5,905 bases of DNA, taken from contig JAOAAM010000679.1 of the NCBI GenBank assembly GCA_026418875.1, forward strand, positions 1 to 5,905. Reading direction: 5' to 3'. How positions within the stretch are numbered: position 1 is the first letter of the stretch; every line of letters starts with the position of its first letter. The notes beneath the pieces were generated by a model, which made no database searches, was not told the DNA's origin, and saw nothing but the letters and a program-made list of their open reading frames with translations. Position numbers and translations under genes: made by a program. The stretch is from Gemmataceae bacterium (GTDB taxonomy: Bacteria > Planctomycetota > Planctomycetia > Gemmatales > Gemmataceae). Positions 1-5,768 of this stretch are shown here, piece by piece.

Positions 1-490
1 CATGTACACCGATCGCCGAGCGTTGCCCCCGACCCGTCCAACGGGCTAGTTCGGTCGGTGCCGGGGACCAATTTCCCACCGATGCCGCCATGGCCCAGGC
101 GACGGCGAGCTCCAGTTGAGTCCCGCTGCCGAAACCGCAATGCTCGGGCGGTGCCTCGTCTACCACGAATTCGAGGGGAGGAAAGGATGGGAGCGCGTCG
201 CGGATATTGCCGGTAAGTTGGCCCTGCCTTCCCACAACGGTCGCGGGGGGAGCGGCTTGCACCAGCCGCCTCGCCACGGCGAGAACTCGGTCGGCCAACG
301 GCCCCCGCGCTTGCCAAGTTGCCGCAGGCCGTGCCCGAATCGTCAACCGCGGTTGGTCGATCATCAACCCCACTCCGCCGAAGCGACGGCCCGGGGCGAC
401 GGCTTCCCCATCCACGTTGACCCACGGTGGGGGCATGCCACAATCCAGCAGGCCAAAGTGCAACCGGGCGTGGGCGTGAATCTCGATCAT
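1..490 (-). CDS. Beta-ribofuranosylaminobenzene 5'-phosphate synthase (beta-RFAP synthase), 5' part only
   Basis: The gene starts at ATG 490-488 and runs off the left edge; 163 residues are readable, about half of the roughly 320-residue family length. The family (GHMP-kinase fold) condenses 4-aminobenzoate or 4-hydroxybenzoate with PRPP, losing CO2 and PPi, to open the methanopterin/tetrahydromethanopterin pathway in the cytoplasm. Visible motifs: ARLHFGLLD at residues 8-16, RRFGGVGLMID at 35-45, the glycine-rich loop HCGFGSGTQLELA at 117-129 (GHMP motif 2 equivalent), and GRGQRSAIGVH at 153-163. No frameshift is seen in the part present. Its ATG overlaps the TGA of the upstream DUF447 gene (ATGA), with only a weak GAGAG Shine-Dalgarno, so translation is probably coupled. 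No gene symbol is given because naming differs between lineages. The family call is strong; the choice of aromatic substrate is inferred from the pabB in the same operon. Confidence 0.93.
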   Translation of the reverse strand, partial: MIEIHAHARLHFGLLDCGMPPPWVNVDGEAVAPGRRFGGVGLMIDQPRLTIRARPAATWQARGPLADRVLAVARRLVQAAPPATVVGRQGQLTGNIRDALPSFPPLEFVVDEAPPEHCGFGSGTQLELAVAWAMAASVGNWSPAPTELARWTGRGQRSAIGVH

Positions 491-1050
491 GCCAATCTCT
501 CGACCACGTATTCACGCAACTCGCGCATGGCCTGGACCTCATCCGCTCCGCCCGTCTTCCCGACGATCACGTCCCACTTGTCATACTCCGTGAGAATGTC
601 TTGCCGAGACAGAAGGTGGACGCGTGTGGCCAGGATCGCTGCCTCGACGACCGCATGTTTGGCGCGGTTGAAGCCGACGAAATCACGCAGGTAGTGGACC
701 TGGCATATTTCGCAGTCCATCCGAATCCGTGGTTCCGAGTCGTCGATCTCGACGACTCGAAACTCCAAGGCGCGGCAGGCATCTCGCAGGATGTAGCCTC
801 GGACGCGGCAGGCACTCGCTGTTGGTGGGAATTCCGTCACGCGACCGATCGCGGCTCGCGCTAGGAGCAGCGCGTCGTCGGTGATGTGGAAGACTCCCTC
901 GGGATGCTGCCGCAGGTTCTGGCAGGTTTGCGACGTGGGGAAAGGTCGAAGCAGCAGCCGTCGGCCCCCGGGTGAGATCGTCGGTCCCATTGGGGCAACG
1001 TGGGGCGAGCCGTCAGGGTTGCAGGTCGTTAACAAGCCCTCGATGATCAT
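487..1050 (-). CDS. DUF447 family protein (split-barrel flavin-binding type, H4MPT-associated)
   Basis: A protein of 187 residues. The start chosen is ATG 1050-1048, giving MIIEGLLTTCNPDGSPHVAPMGP, the usual N-terminus of this family; it also makes an ATGA overlap with the pabB stop (1049-1047). A TTG four codons upstream (1062) would add MDRT inside pabB and has less support. Visible features: an FMN split-barrel-like N-terminal half with LRPFPTSQTCQNLRQHPEGV (residues 34-53) and ITDD (56-59), then the highly conserved C-terminal signature GFNRAKHAVVEAAILATR at 126-143 and KTGGADE near 165-171. Structural-genomics members of the family are known to bind FMN, but no reaction has been assigned to my knowledge. 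DUF447 genes occur in methanogens, methylotrophs and planctomycetes carrying methanopterin C1 genes. Here the gene sits directly between pabB and beta-RFAP synthase, which suggests a role in making or maintaining that cofactor. The role is inference. Confidence 0.9.
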   Translation of the reverse strand: MIIEGLLTTCNPDGSPHVAPMGPTISPGGRRLLLRPFPTSQTCQNLRQHPEGVFHITDDALLLARAAIGRVTEFPPTASACRVRGYILRDACRALEFRVVEIDDSEPRIRMDCEICQVHYLRDFVGFNRAKHAVVEAAILATRVHLLSRQDILTEYDKWDVIVGKTGGADEVQAMRELREYVVERLA

Positions 1051-2450
1051 GGTTCTGTCCAAAGTCGAACCAGACCGGCGGCTTTGTACAGTGTTTCTTC
1101 ATACTCTCGGGCCGGGTCGGAGTCGGCCACGATTCCGCCGCCCACGGGAAACTGGAGCCAACCTTTCGCCGCGGTGAATGTTCGGATCAGGATGTTCGTG
1201 TCCATGGCTCCGTTGAAGCCGATCCACCCAAGGCATCCGCAGTAGGCCCCCCGGGCGTGAGGCTCCAACTCCGCGATGATTTGCATGGCACGAACTTTCG
1301 GCGCGCCGGTGACGGACCCCCCCGGGAAGGCCGCTTTCAATAGATCCAACGGCCCTTGGTCGGAACGCAAGCGACCACGGATTTGCGAGACGAGGTGATG
1401 CACGGTGGCGTAACTTTCCAAACCGCACACAACATCGACTCGGACCGAGCCGAATTCGCAAACACGTCCGAGGTCATTTCGCAGCAAATCCACGATCATG
1501 ACGTTCTCGGCACGATCCTTGACGCTCTCCTGAAGGGCGCCCCCAAGAAGGGCATCGTGCTCGGGAGTGATCCCACGGGGGCGAGTGCCTTTGATCGGGC
1601 GGGTTTCGACCTGACCGTCCGCCGCCAACTGCAAGAATCGCTCCGGCGAGGCACTGAGGAGTTGGAACTCCCCTGCGTCGAAGAAGGCCGCAAATGGAGC
1701 CGGATTCACTTGGCGCAAGCGACAGTACAGACCGAAAGCTGGCTCCGTCAGGGGCGTCAACAACCTTTGGGCCAAGTTCACTTGGAAGCAGTCGCCGGCG
1801 TGAGTGTACGCGACGGCCCTGGAGACGGCGGCCTCGAATCCGGGACGGTCGAAGTTGCTCGAGATTCCCGGAAGCGACGGCACCGGGTGCAGTCCGGTCG
1901 GAGAGACGGCGGCTTGATGCGGTCGGGAGGGGCGCTCACAGCCGCGTCGGAGCCACGTCTGGACGTCGTCGATTTGCTTTTCGGCTCGTCGGCGACGTGA
2001 CGGCTCATCGACCTCGGGCCAACCTGTGGCAACGATCCACGCGCGGTCAGTCAGGTGATCCCAGGCCATCACCCAGGGATACACCCCCAAGGCGAAATCG
2101 GGAAGTTGAAACTCGTCGATTCGATGCGCTGGCACCCGCTCCAAGCTGCGATTCAGTCCGTAGCCGAACAACCCAGCGATTCCCCCTTGAAACGGGGGCA
2201 AGCCAGCGACGGCCGACAGACGGAATCGCTTCAGAACATCCGGCAGCACCGACCAGGGACTGCGCCCATGGTCCACTCGCCCGCAGTACCACTCGGCAGG
2301 GGCAGCGGCCAGGTAGGAGTATCGGCCCAACTCCGCGAAGCCTTGGCCGCTGTCGAACCAGATCAGATTGGGCAAACCGCTCAGGCGTTGGGCGACAAAC
2401 CCCGGGGCAGGTGCAGGCTTCAACTCGGAGGCGAGCGGCTCCGGAAACAT
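1047..2450 (-). CDS. pabB: Aminodeoxychorismate synthase component I (PabB-type chorismate-utilising enzyme)
   Basis: A cytoplasmic enzyme of 467 residues. PabB aminates chorismate to 4-amino-4-deoxychorismate, using ammonia from a PabA/TrpG glutaminase; PabC then releases 4-aminobenzoate. Visible chorismate-binding motifs: GDCFQVNLAQRL at 219-230, SASPERF at 266-272, PIKGTRPRG at 285-293, ENVMIVDLLRNDLGR at 315-329, HHLVSQIRGRL at 351-361, FPGGSVTGAPKVRAM at 375-389, CGCLGWIGFNG at 404-414, TNILIRTF at 418-425 and GGGIVADSDPAREYEET at 437-453. Lysine 287 in PIKGT is the PabB-type residue (the catalytic lysine region of E. coli PabB); anthranilate synthase TrpE normally has PIAGT, so PabB is preferred over TrpE. 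The protein is not fused to a glutaminase or to PabC. Start ATG 2450 follows an in-frame TAA 9 bases upstream; no strong Shine-Dalgarno is visible. It is the first gene of the unit with DUF447 and beta-RFAP synthase, so its product may feed methanopterin as well as folate. Confidence 0.92.
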   Translation of the reverse strand: MFPEPLASELKPAPAPGFVAQRLSGLPNLIWFDSGQGFAELGRYSYLAAAPAEWYCGRVDHGRSPWSVLPDVLKRFRLSAVAGLPPFQGGIAGLFGYGLNRSLERVPAHRIDEFQLPDFALGVYPWVMAWDHLTDRAWIVATGWPEVDEPSRRRRAEKQIDDVQTWLRRGCERPSRPHQAAVSPTGLHPVPSLPGISSNFDRPGFEAAVSRAVAYTHAGDCFQVNLAQRLLTPLTEPAFGLYCRLRQVNPAPFAAFFDAGEFQLLSASPERFLQLAADGQVETRPIKGTRPRGITPEHDALLGGALQESVKDRAENVMIVDLLRNDLGRVCEFGSVRVDVVCGLESYATVHHLVSQIRGRLRSDQGPLDLLKAAFPGGSVTGAPKVRAMQIIAELEPHARGAYCGCLGWIGFNGAMDTNILIRTFTAAKGWLQFPVGGGIVADSDPAREYEETLYKAAGLVRLWTEP

Positions 2451-2593
2451 GCGGTTAGTTTAGCAAATCCGCGGGGAAAAGCCGCGAGCCGCTGCCGCCT
2501 CCCTCGTGCCGCACTCGAATCGGGAGACGGTGGGCGGCTCGTGCTTTGTTTCGACCGTCAACTTCGAACCTTCGAGGTCGGTTCAAGTTCGGC
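2451..2593. other. Intergenic gap between the thioredoxin gene and pabB
   Basis: A 143-bp spacer with no supportable gene. It contains a hairpin directly after the thioredoxin-gene stop (separate entry) and a smaller 5-bp GC stem, CGCGG/CCGCG, at about 2470-2486. The pabB promoter should lie here if pabB is transcribed separately, but no convincing -35/-10 pair is visible. The only AT-rich patch is next to the pabB start (2453-2470). Confidence 0.5.
2560..2589 (-). terminator. Candidate hairpin after the thioredoxin-gene stop codon
   Basis: An inverted repeat with arms AACTT-C-GAACC (2560-2570) and GGTTC-AAGTT (2580-2589): ten base pairs with one bulged C and a 9-base loop. On the minus strand it begins four bases after the TGA of the TlpA-like gene (2596-2594). 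No run of T residues follows on the minus strand (it continues GACGGTCG), so it is not a classical intrinsic terminator. It may stabilise the 3' end or assist termination. Confidence 0.35.
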
Positions 2594-3712
2594 TCAACGG
2601 CCTGCATCCTTCCCTTGATCCATCTCGGCCAAGAGCTTCTCCACGGCCTCTTCCATCGCCTTCCCGCGGATGTTCTTGTACCGAATCACTCCCTTATGAT
2701 CGAGGATGTAAATCGTCGGGAAAAACTCGACATTCCAGTCATTCAGAATGCCGCCCTCGCGTCGCCCCTCCCACCAATGCACCCAAGGCATCGGCTCATT
2801 CTCTAAGAACTCTTTGAGTGTTTCCTTCTTCTCGTCGGCACTGATGCTCACGAGGACGAACGGCTTATCCTTCAGTTTCTGGACCATCTCCCGTTCGTGG
2901 GGGATCATCGCGCGGCACGGACCGCACCAGGTCGCCCAGATGTCCAAGACCACGACCTTTCCCCGCAACGAACTCAGGCGAACCTCGTTGTCCTCCAGGT
3001 CGCGGCTGACAACCTCAGGAGCACTCTTCCCAATGGACAAGTTCCGGATCACGAACAACAACTTGTCGGCCTGCTCTTTGAGGGTTTGTCGGCCGAGCTT
3101 CACGTCGCCGAACTCGCGGCTCACTCGATCCAGCACACGCTCCGCCTCGGTCGTCAGCGTTTTGGACTGCTCGCCGTCAGGTCTCATCTCCGCCTTGCTG
3201 TGCTGCATCTTCGCATACGAAAACATCGCCACCCCACGCACCGTTTGGCTCTTGCTTTCCTCCATGGCCTTCCGCAGGAGGGTCTGCACCGATGGGGTGT
3301 CGTATTGCATCAGAGTGGGCAACGCGGTGGCAAGTCGATCGCTGTTCAGGTGGTGCTCTGTAATCAAGGCAACAGCCCGTTCCGGCGGCTGCGGGCGGGT
3401 TCCCAAGAGGAAGACCAACGCTTCCAGCGACAACTCATCACCCGGTTTTTCCTCAACGAAGGCGTACGCCTTGTCCGAGATCGGATCCAATCGCGCCAGG
3501 GCTTTCTTCTTCTCCGCTTCCGATCCGGCGGTCCGCCATTCGCGGATAACCTCCGGCAGGGCTTTTTGGAACTCCATGCGAATCTCGCCCCACTGGGCAG
3601 CACGATCTTTCACTCCCGAAGCGGGTTTTTTGTCGGAGGGCTGCTCGTCCGCAACCAAAGTCGGCATCCAAAGCAGGCCGACCGCCAAAACCGCCCAGCG
3701 CAAACGACTCAT
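2594..3712 (-). CDS. Exported TlpA-like thioredoxin-fold protein with long N-terminal extension
   Basis: A protein of 372 residues. The start at ATG 3712 is supported by AGGAG seven bases upstream and by the signal peptide it gives: MSRLR, a hydrophobic core WAVLAVGLLWMPTLV (residues 6-20), and likely cleavage after VA at 21-22. Residues 23 to about 225 are charged, probably mostly helical and unassigned. From about 228 a TlpA/ResA-type thioredoxin domain follows: GKSAPEVVSRDLEDNEVRLS at 228-247, KVVVLDIWATWCGPC with the CxxC pair at 263 and 266, LVSISADEKKETLKEFL at 287-303, and the cis-proline in FFPTIYILD at 330-338. The pattern fits a thiol-disulfide reductase acting outside the cytoplasm. 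Partner and substrate are unknown; no cytochrome-maturation genes are nearby. A hairpin-bearing gap separates it from pabB, so the same operon is unlikely. Family call strong, role inferred. Confidence 0.9.
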   Translation of the reverse strand: MSRLRWAVLAVGLLWMPTLVADEQPSDKKPASGVKDRAAQWGEIRMEFQKALPEVIREWRTAGSEAEKKKALARLDPISDKAYAFVEEKPGDELSLEALVFLLGTRPQPPERAVALITEHHLNSDRLATALPTLMQYDTPSVQTLLRKAMEESKSQTVRGVAMFSYAKMQHSKAEMRPDGEQSKTLTTEAERVLDRVSREFGDVKLGRQTLKEQADKLLFVIRNLSIGKSAPEVVSRDLEDNEVRLSSLRGKVVVLDIWATWCGPCRAMIPHEREMVQKLKDKPFVLVSISADEKKETLKEFLENEPMPWVHWWEGRREGGILNDWNVEFFPTIYILDHKGVIRYKNIRGKAMEEAVEKLLAEMDQGKDAGR

Positions 3713-3719
3713 GATTCAG

Positions 3720-3724
3720 CTCCT
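3720..3724 (-). promoter_or_regulatory. Shine-Dalgarno AGGAG of the TlpA-like gene
   Basis: On the minus strand AGGAG lies seven bases before ATG 3712. It fixes the start that also gives a clean signal peptide. It is one of the better ribosome binding sites in the window. Confidence 0.7.
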
Positions 3725-3728
3725 GAGA

Positions 3729-3878
3729 TTATTGCAAACCGTTCCTCGCATCTTCCCAATTCTTCGCTGAAAAGGCAAGCGACCCCGCCAAGTCAAATGG
3801 CATGGATGCGCGGGTCGGGTCCACTCCGCGGAGGGCCGCCCAGCGAATGGTCACGCGGCTGTCCGGCTCGGAGGCCAT
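3729..3878 (-). CDS. Possible small hypothetical ORF (49 residues)
   Basis: A short open frame from ATG 3878 to TAA 3729, ending 16 bases before the TlpA-like gene and on the same strand. An in-frame GTG at 3914 would lengthen it to 61 residues. Third codon positions are mostly G or C, about three quarters by my count, similar to the neighbouring real genes. It has WAALRG, MPFDLA and NWEDARNG but no signal peptide, membrane segment or family I recognise. A weak AGGTAG lies about eight bases before the ATG. Arguments against: the region should also hold promoters, and GC-rich DNA readily gives such frames. It could be a decayed gene end or chance. Confidence 0.2.
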   Translation of the reverse strand: MASEPDSRVTIRWAALRGVDPTRASMPFDLAGSLAFSAKNWEDARNGLQ

Positions 3879-3934
3879 CTCTGAACTACCTAACTTCGAT
3901 TTGGATGTCGTCACGGCGAGCTTCCACGTCGCTG

Positions 3935-3961
3935 CGCCCGGGAGCGCTTCTCTCCCGGGCG
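3935..3961. repeat. Perfect GC-rich inverted repeat, REP-like
   Basis: Arms CGCCCGGGAG (3935-3944) and CTCCCGGGCG (3952-3961) are exact reverse complements around a seven-base loop CGCTTCT. A G-T pair would extend the stem by one in RNA. It lies about 94 bp before the VCBS gene start, in the divergent region, so it may be in that gene's leader. GGGCGTT is followed by CC, as in the second palindrome at 5315-5363. A repeat-family assignment needs the genome. Confidence 0.7.
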
Positions 3962-4041
3962 TTCCTGTTTCGCCGCTTGCTGCCCCGCCGACGAACTCCG
4001 ATAATCACTCACGTCCAGACCTTCCCGATTCCTCCCCTCCC

Positions 4042-4046
4042 GAGGA
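4042..4046 (+). promoter_or_regulatory. Shine-Dalgarno GAGGA of the VCBS-repeat gene
   Basis: GAGGA ends eight bases before ATG 4055. Together with the signal peptide beginning at that ATG, it decides the start over any of the upstream in-frame codons. Confidence 0.6.
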
Positions 4047-4054
4047 CCACACCC

Positions 4055-5293
4055 ATGCGACCTTTCACCGCACTTCGGGCCATCCTTTGCTTGCAGTTCG
4101 TCACGAGTTTCGTCGTTGCCGCCGAGCCTGCCAACCCCAAGGCTGATTCCCCGCTAAAGTGGACCAAGATCATCTTCGACCGCCGTTTCCAATCCGAAGG
4201 CGTGGCGATTGCCGACATCAATAAGGACGGCCGGATGGATGTGATCAACGGCGAGCTTTGGTACGAGGTATCCGATTGGAAGCCTGCTCCCGAGAAGATC
4301 ACCATCCATCGCTTCCGTGCGGGCAAAGACGACTACACACGTGGCGAGCAAAACGTGTACAGTCAGAGCTTCTGCGTCTGGGTCGAAGACTTGAACAAGG
4401 ACGGTTGGCCCGATGTGATTGTGGTGGATTTCCCCGGAGCGCCGGTCTGCTGGTATGAGAATCCGCAAGGTGGGTCTGGTCTTTGGAAAAAACACGAGAT
4501 CTGGCATTCCGCCTGCAATGAGTCGCCGCAGTACCTTGACCTATTCGGCACCGGGAAGCGAGTGCTGGTCATGGGTTGGCAGCCTCGCGGGAAGGAGAAT
4601 GAGGGGCAAATGGCTTGGTTCGAGCCGGGCGAGGATCCGACCAAGCCTTGGAAGATGCACCCGATCAGCGAGCCAAGCACCCCGCCGAGCAAGATCATCC
4701 CGGGCACGCACCGTTTTGCCCATGGCTTGGGGGCCGGGGATGTCAATAGCGACGGTCGTCTCGATGTGATCGTCCCCCAAGGTTGGTGGGAACAGCCGGA
4801 GAAAGTCGGGGATCAGCCTTGGCCGTGGCACCCGGCCAATTTGGGTGATGCGTGCGCCGACATGTATGCTCAAGACCTCGACGGAGACGGCAAAGCCGAC
4901 ATCATCAGCAGTTCCGCGCACAAGTACGGGATTTGGAGCTATCGTCAGCGAGCCGGCGGGGAGTTCCTCAAGGTCGATTTATTCCCGGAACTGGTGTCCG
5001 AGACCCACGCCTTGCAATTCGTGGACCTCGACGGTGATGGCTTGAAGGACTTGATTACGGGCAAGCGATTCTGGTCCCACGGATACAGCGAGCCGGGTTC
5101 TCGTGGCCCCGCCATGCTTTTCTGGCTGCGTGCGAAGAAATCCGCCGATGGGACCATCTCCTTCACGCCGTACCCCATCGACGATGACTCGGGCATCGGC
5201 ACCCAGTTCACCGTGGCTGACGTGAACGGCGACGGGAAGCTGGACATCATCGCCGCGAACAAAAAAGGAACCTTCGTCCATCTGCAACAGTGA
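4055..5293 (+). CDS. Secreted VCBS/FG-GAP repeat protein (beta-propeller type)
   Basis: A protein of 412 residues, probably exported: MRPFTALRAILCLQFVTSFVVAAEP gives a positive N-terminus, a hydrophobic core and likely cleavage after VAA near residue 23. Six calcium-binding-type loops are visible: DINKDGRMD 54-62, DLNKDGWPD 112-120, DVNSDGRLD 229-237, DLDGDGKAD 274-282, DLDGDGLKD 324-332 and DVNGDGKLD 389-397, most followed by V/I/L-I strands. Aromatic strands such as ELWYE, CWYENP, MAWFEPGE and GWWEQP recur between loops. The pattern fits an integrin-alpha-like propeller of about six or seven blades that binds calcium outside the cell; the gap between loops 2 and 3 (120-229) could hold a degenerate blade. 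No catalytic residues, membrane anchor or sorting signal is seen. The same reading frame stays open upstream to 2897, but that part is antisense to the thioredoxin gene; start 4055 has the Shine-Dalgarno. Family proteins of this kind are numerous in planctomycetes; the ligand is unknown. Confidence 0.9.
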   Translation: MRPFTALRAILCLQFVTSFVVAAEPANPKADSPLKWTKIIFDRRFQSEGVAIADINKDGRMDVINGELWYEVSDWKPAPEKITIHRFRAGKDDYTRGEQNVYSQSFCVWVEDLNKDGWPDVIVVDFPGAPVCWYENPQGGSGLWKKHEIWHSACNESPQYLDLFGTGKRVLVMGWQPRGKENEGQMAWFEPGEDPTKPWKMHPISEPSTPPSKIIPGTHRFAHGLGAGDVNSDGRLDVIVPQGWWEQPEKVGDQPWPWHPANLGDACADMYAQDLDGDGKADIISSSAHKYGIWSYRQRAGGEFLKVDLFPELVSETHALQFVDLDGDGLKDLITGKRFWSHGYSEPGSRGPAMLFWLRAKKSADGTISFTPYPIDDDSGIGTQFTVADVNGDGKLDIIAANKKGTFVHLQQ

Positions 5294-5314
5294 CGGTCTC
5301 GGCGGTTTTAGGTA

Positions 5315-5363
5315 GAGGTAACGCTCGGCCCGGGGATGTGTCGCCCTAGCTGGGCGTTACCTC
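5315..5363. repeat. Inverted repeat downstream of the VCBS gene
   Basis: Arms GAGGTAACGC (5315-5324) and GCGTTACCTC (5354-5363) are perfect 10-bp reverse complements around a 29-base loop containing GGCCCGGGG and GCCC. It starts 21 bases after the TGA of the VCBS gene, so it may shape the 3' end of that transcript, but no T-run follows (ATTGACG), so it is not a standard intrinsic terminator. It shares the GCCCGGG...CCC...GGGCGTT layout with the palindrome at 3935-3961. Confidence 0.65.
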
Positions 5364-5486
5364 ATTGACGCCACTCGTCGATTCAACCTCGCGGCCGCCG
5401 CACCGAGCTTTCCCACTTCAGTAAAAAACGCCTTCCTTCGGTAGACCGTGGCGCGGCGTGTTCAGGCTGCACCTCTTCTTCGGACG

Positions 5487-5504
5487 ACAGCTGATTCCAG
5501 CTGT
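5487..5504. repeat. Small perfect palindrome ACAGCTG-ATTC-CAGCTGT
   Basis: A seven-base stem with a four-base loop in the gene-free stretch before csrA. It could form a hairpin in either strand or be a binding site. No neighbouring signal assigns it a function. Confidence 0.5.
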
Positions 5505-5679
5505 TGAATGGGGGTCGAAGCGAATCGGAAAAACCGGCGAAAATCGACGTGATTCGCACAGACAAACCAGGCAGTGCGTAACAAACGAGCAAGCAACCAG
5601 TTGCGGCAGTGGGGCAGGTGGCGTCGATCCGCTTGTGACGCTTCTTCGGTTCGTGCCAACGCCGGGGTTGGACTGTCGA

Positions 5680-5704
5680 GGGGGTTTTCCGGGGGGGCCG
5701 GGGG
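5680..5704 (+). other. Potential G-quadruplex motif upstream of csrA
   Basis: Runs of 5, 7 and 5 G residues are separated by TTTTCC and CC. Splitting the 7-run into two triplets satisfies the usual four-tract quadruplex rule with loops of 1 to 7 bases. It lies about 70 bp before the csrA start and just upstream of a TAGAAT hexamer. Confidence 0.5.
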
Positions 5705-5725
5705 ATGGAGTGAGAAATCGTAGTT

Positions 5726-5731
5726 TAGAAT
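5726..5731 (+). promoter_or_regulatory. Candidate -10 element (TAGAAT) for csrA
   Basis: TAGAAT matches five of six bases of the sigma-70 -10 consensus, in an AT-rich patch (GTAGTTTAGAATAG) that stands out from GC-rich surroundings. The -35 position (around 5703-5708, GGATGG) does not match TTGACA. If used, the leader would be about 38 bases long. An activator or another sigma factor would be needed to compensate for the poor -35. Confidence 0.3.
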
Positions 5732-5762
5732 AGCGGTGGGATCGTTTTTCGTCTCGCTCAAT

Positions 5763-5768
5763 GGAGGG
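5763..5768 (+). promoter_or_regulatory. Shine-Dalgarno GGAGGG of csrA with embedded GGA
   Basis: GGAGGG lies seven bases before ATG 5776. It is part of AATGGAGGG; the GGA (5763-5765) is the core recognised by CsrA proteins, and a second GGA lies at 5739-5741. This layout is known from autoregulated csrA leaders in other bacteria; binding here is inference. Confidence 0.65.

Larger units (their letters stand above)
3713..4054. other. Divergent intergenic region between the TlpA-like and VCBS genes
   Basis: 342 bp between two divergently transcribed genes for exported proteins; promoters for both must lie here. I find no convincing -35/-10 pair on either strand. The weak best guess for the minus strand is TTGCCT (read from 3778) with GAAGAT 17 bases on. 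The region also contains a perfect 10-bp palindrome (3935-3961) and a possible small minus-strand frame (3729-3878), listed separately. Confidence 0.55.

Noticed and set aside
116..864. Plus-strand frames opposite the DUF447 and beta-RFAP synthase genes
   Set aside because: Low-complexity Arg/Pro-rich translations with no domain; the minus-strand frames match known families.
1356..2618. Several long plus-strand frames opposite pabB
   Set aside because: Antisense shadows in GC-rich DNA; the minus strand carries all conserved chorismate-enzyme motifs in one frame.
2748..3770. Plus-strand open frame of about 340 residues
   Set aside because: Antisense shadow of the TlpA-like gene; Ser/Arg-rich composition and no family resemblance.
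2897..4054. Plus-strand open frame continuous with the VCBS gene, which would make a protein of about 798 residues
   Set aside because: Most of it (to 3712) is antisense to the TlpA-like gene, whose domains are unmistakable. The extension has no recognisable domain, and ATG 4055 has a Shine-Dalgarno and begins a signal peptide.
5458..5733. Plus-strand frame of 91 residues before csrA
   Set aside because: No recognisable domain; it runs through the palindrome and the G-run cluster, and its composition looks non-coding.
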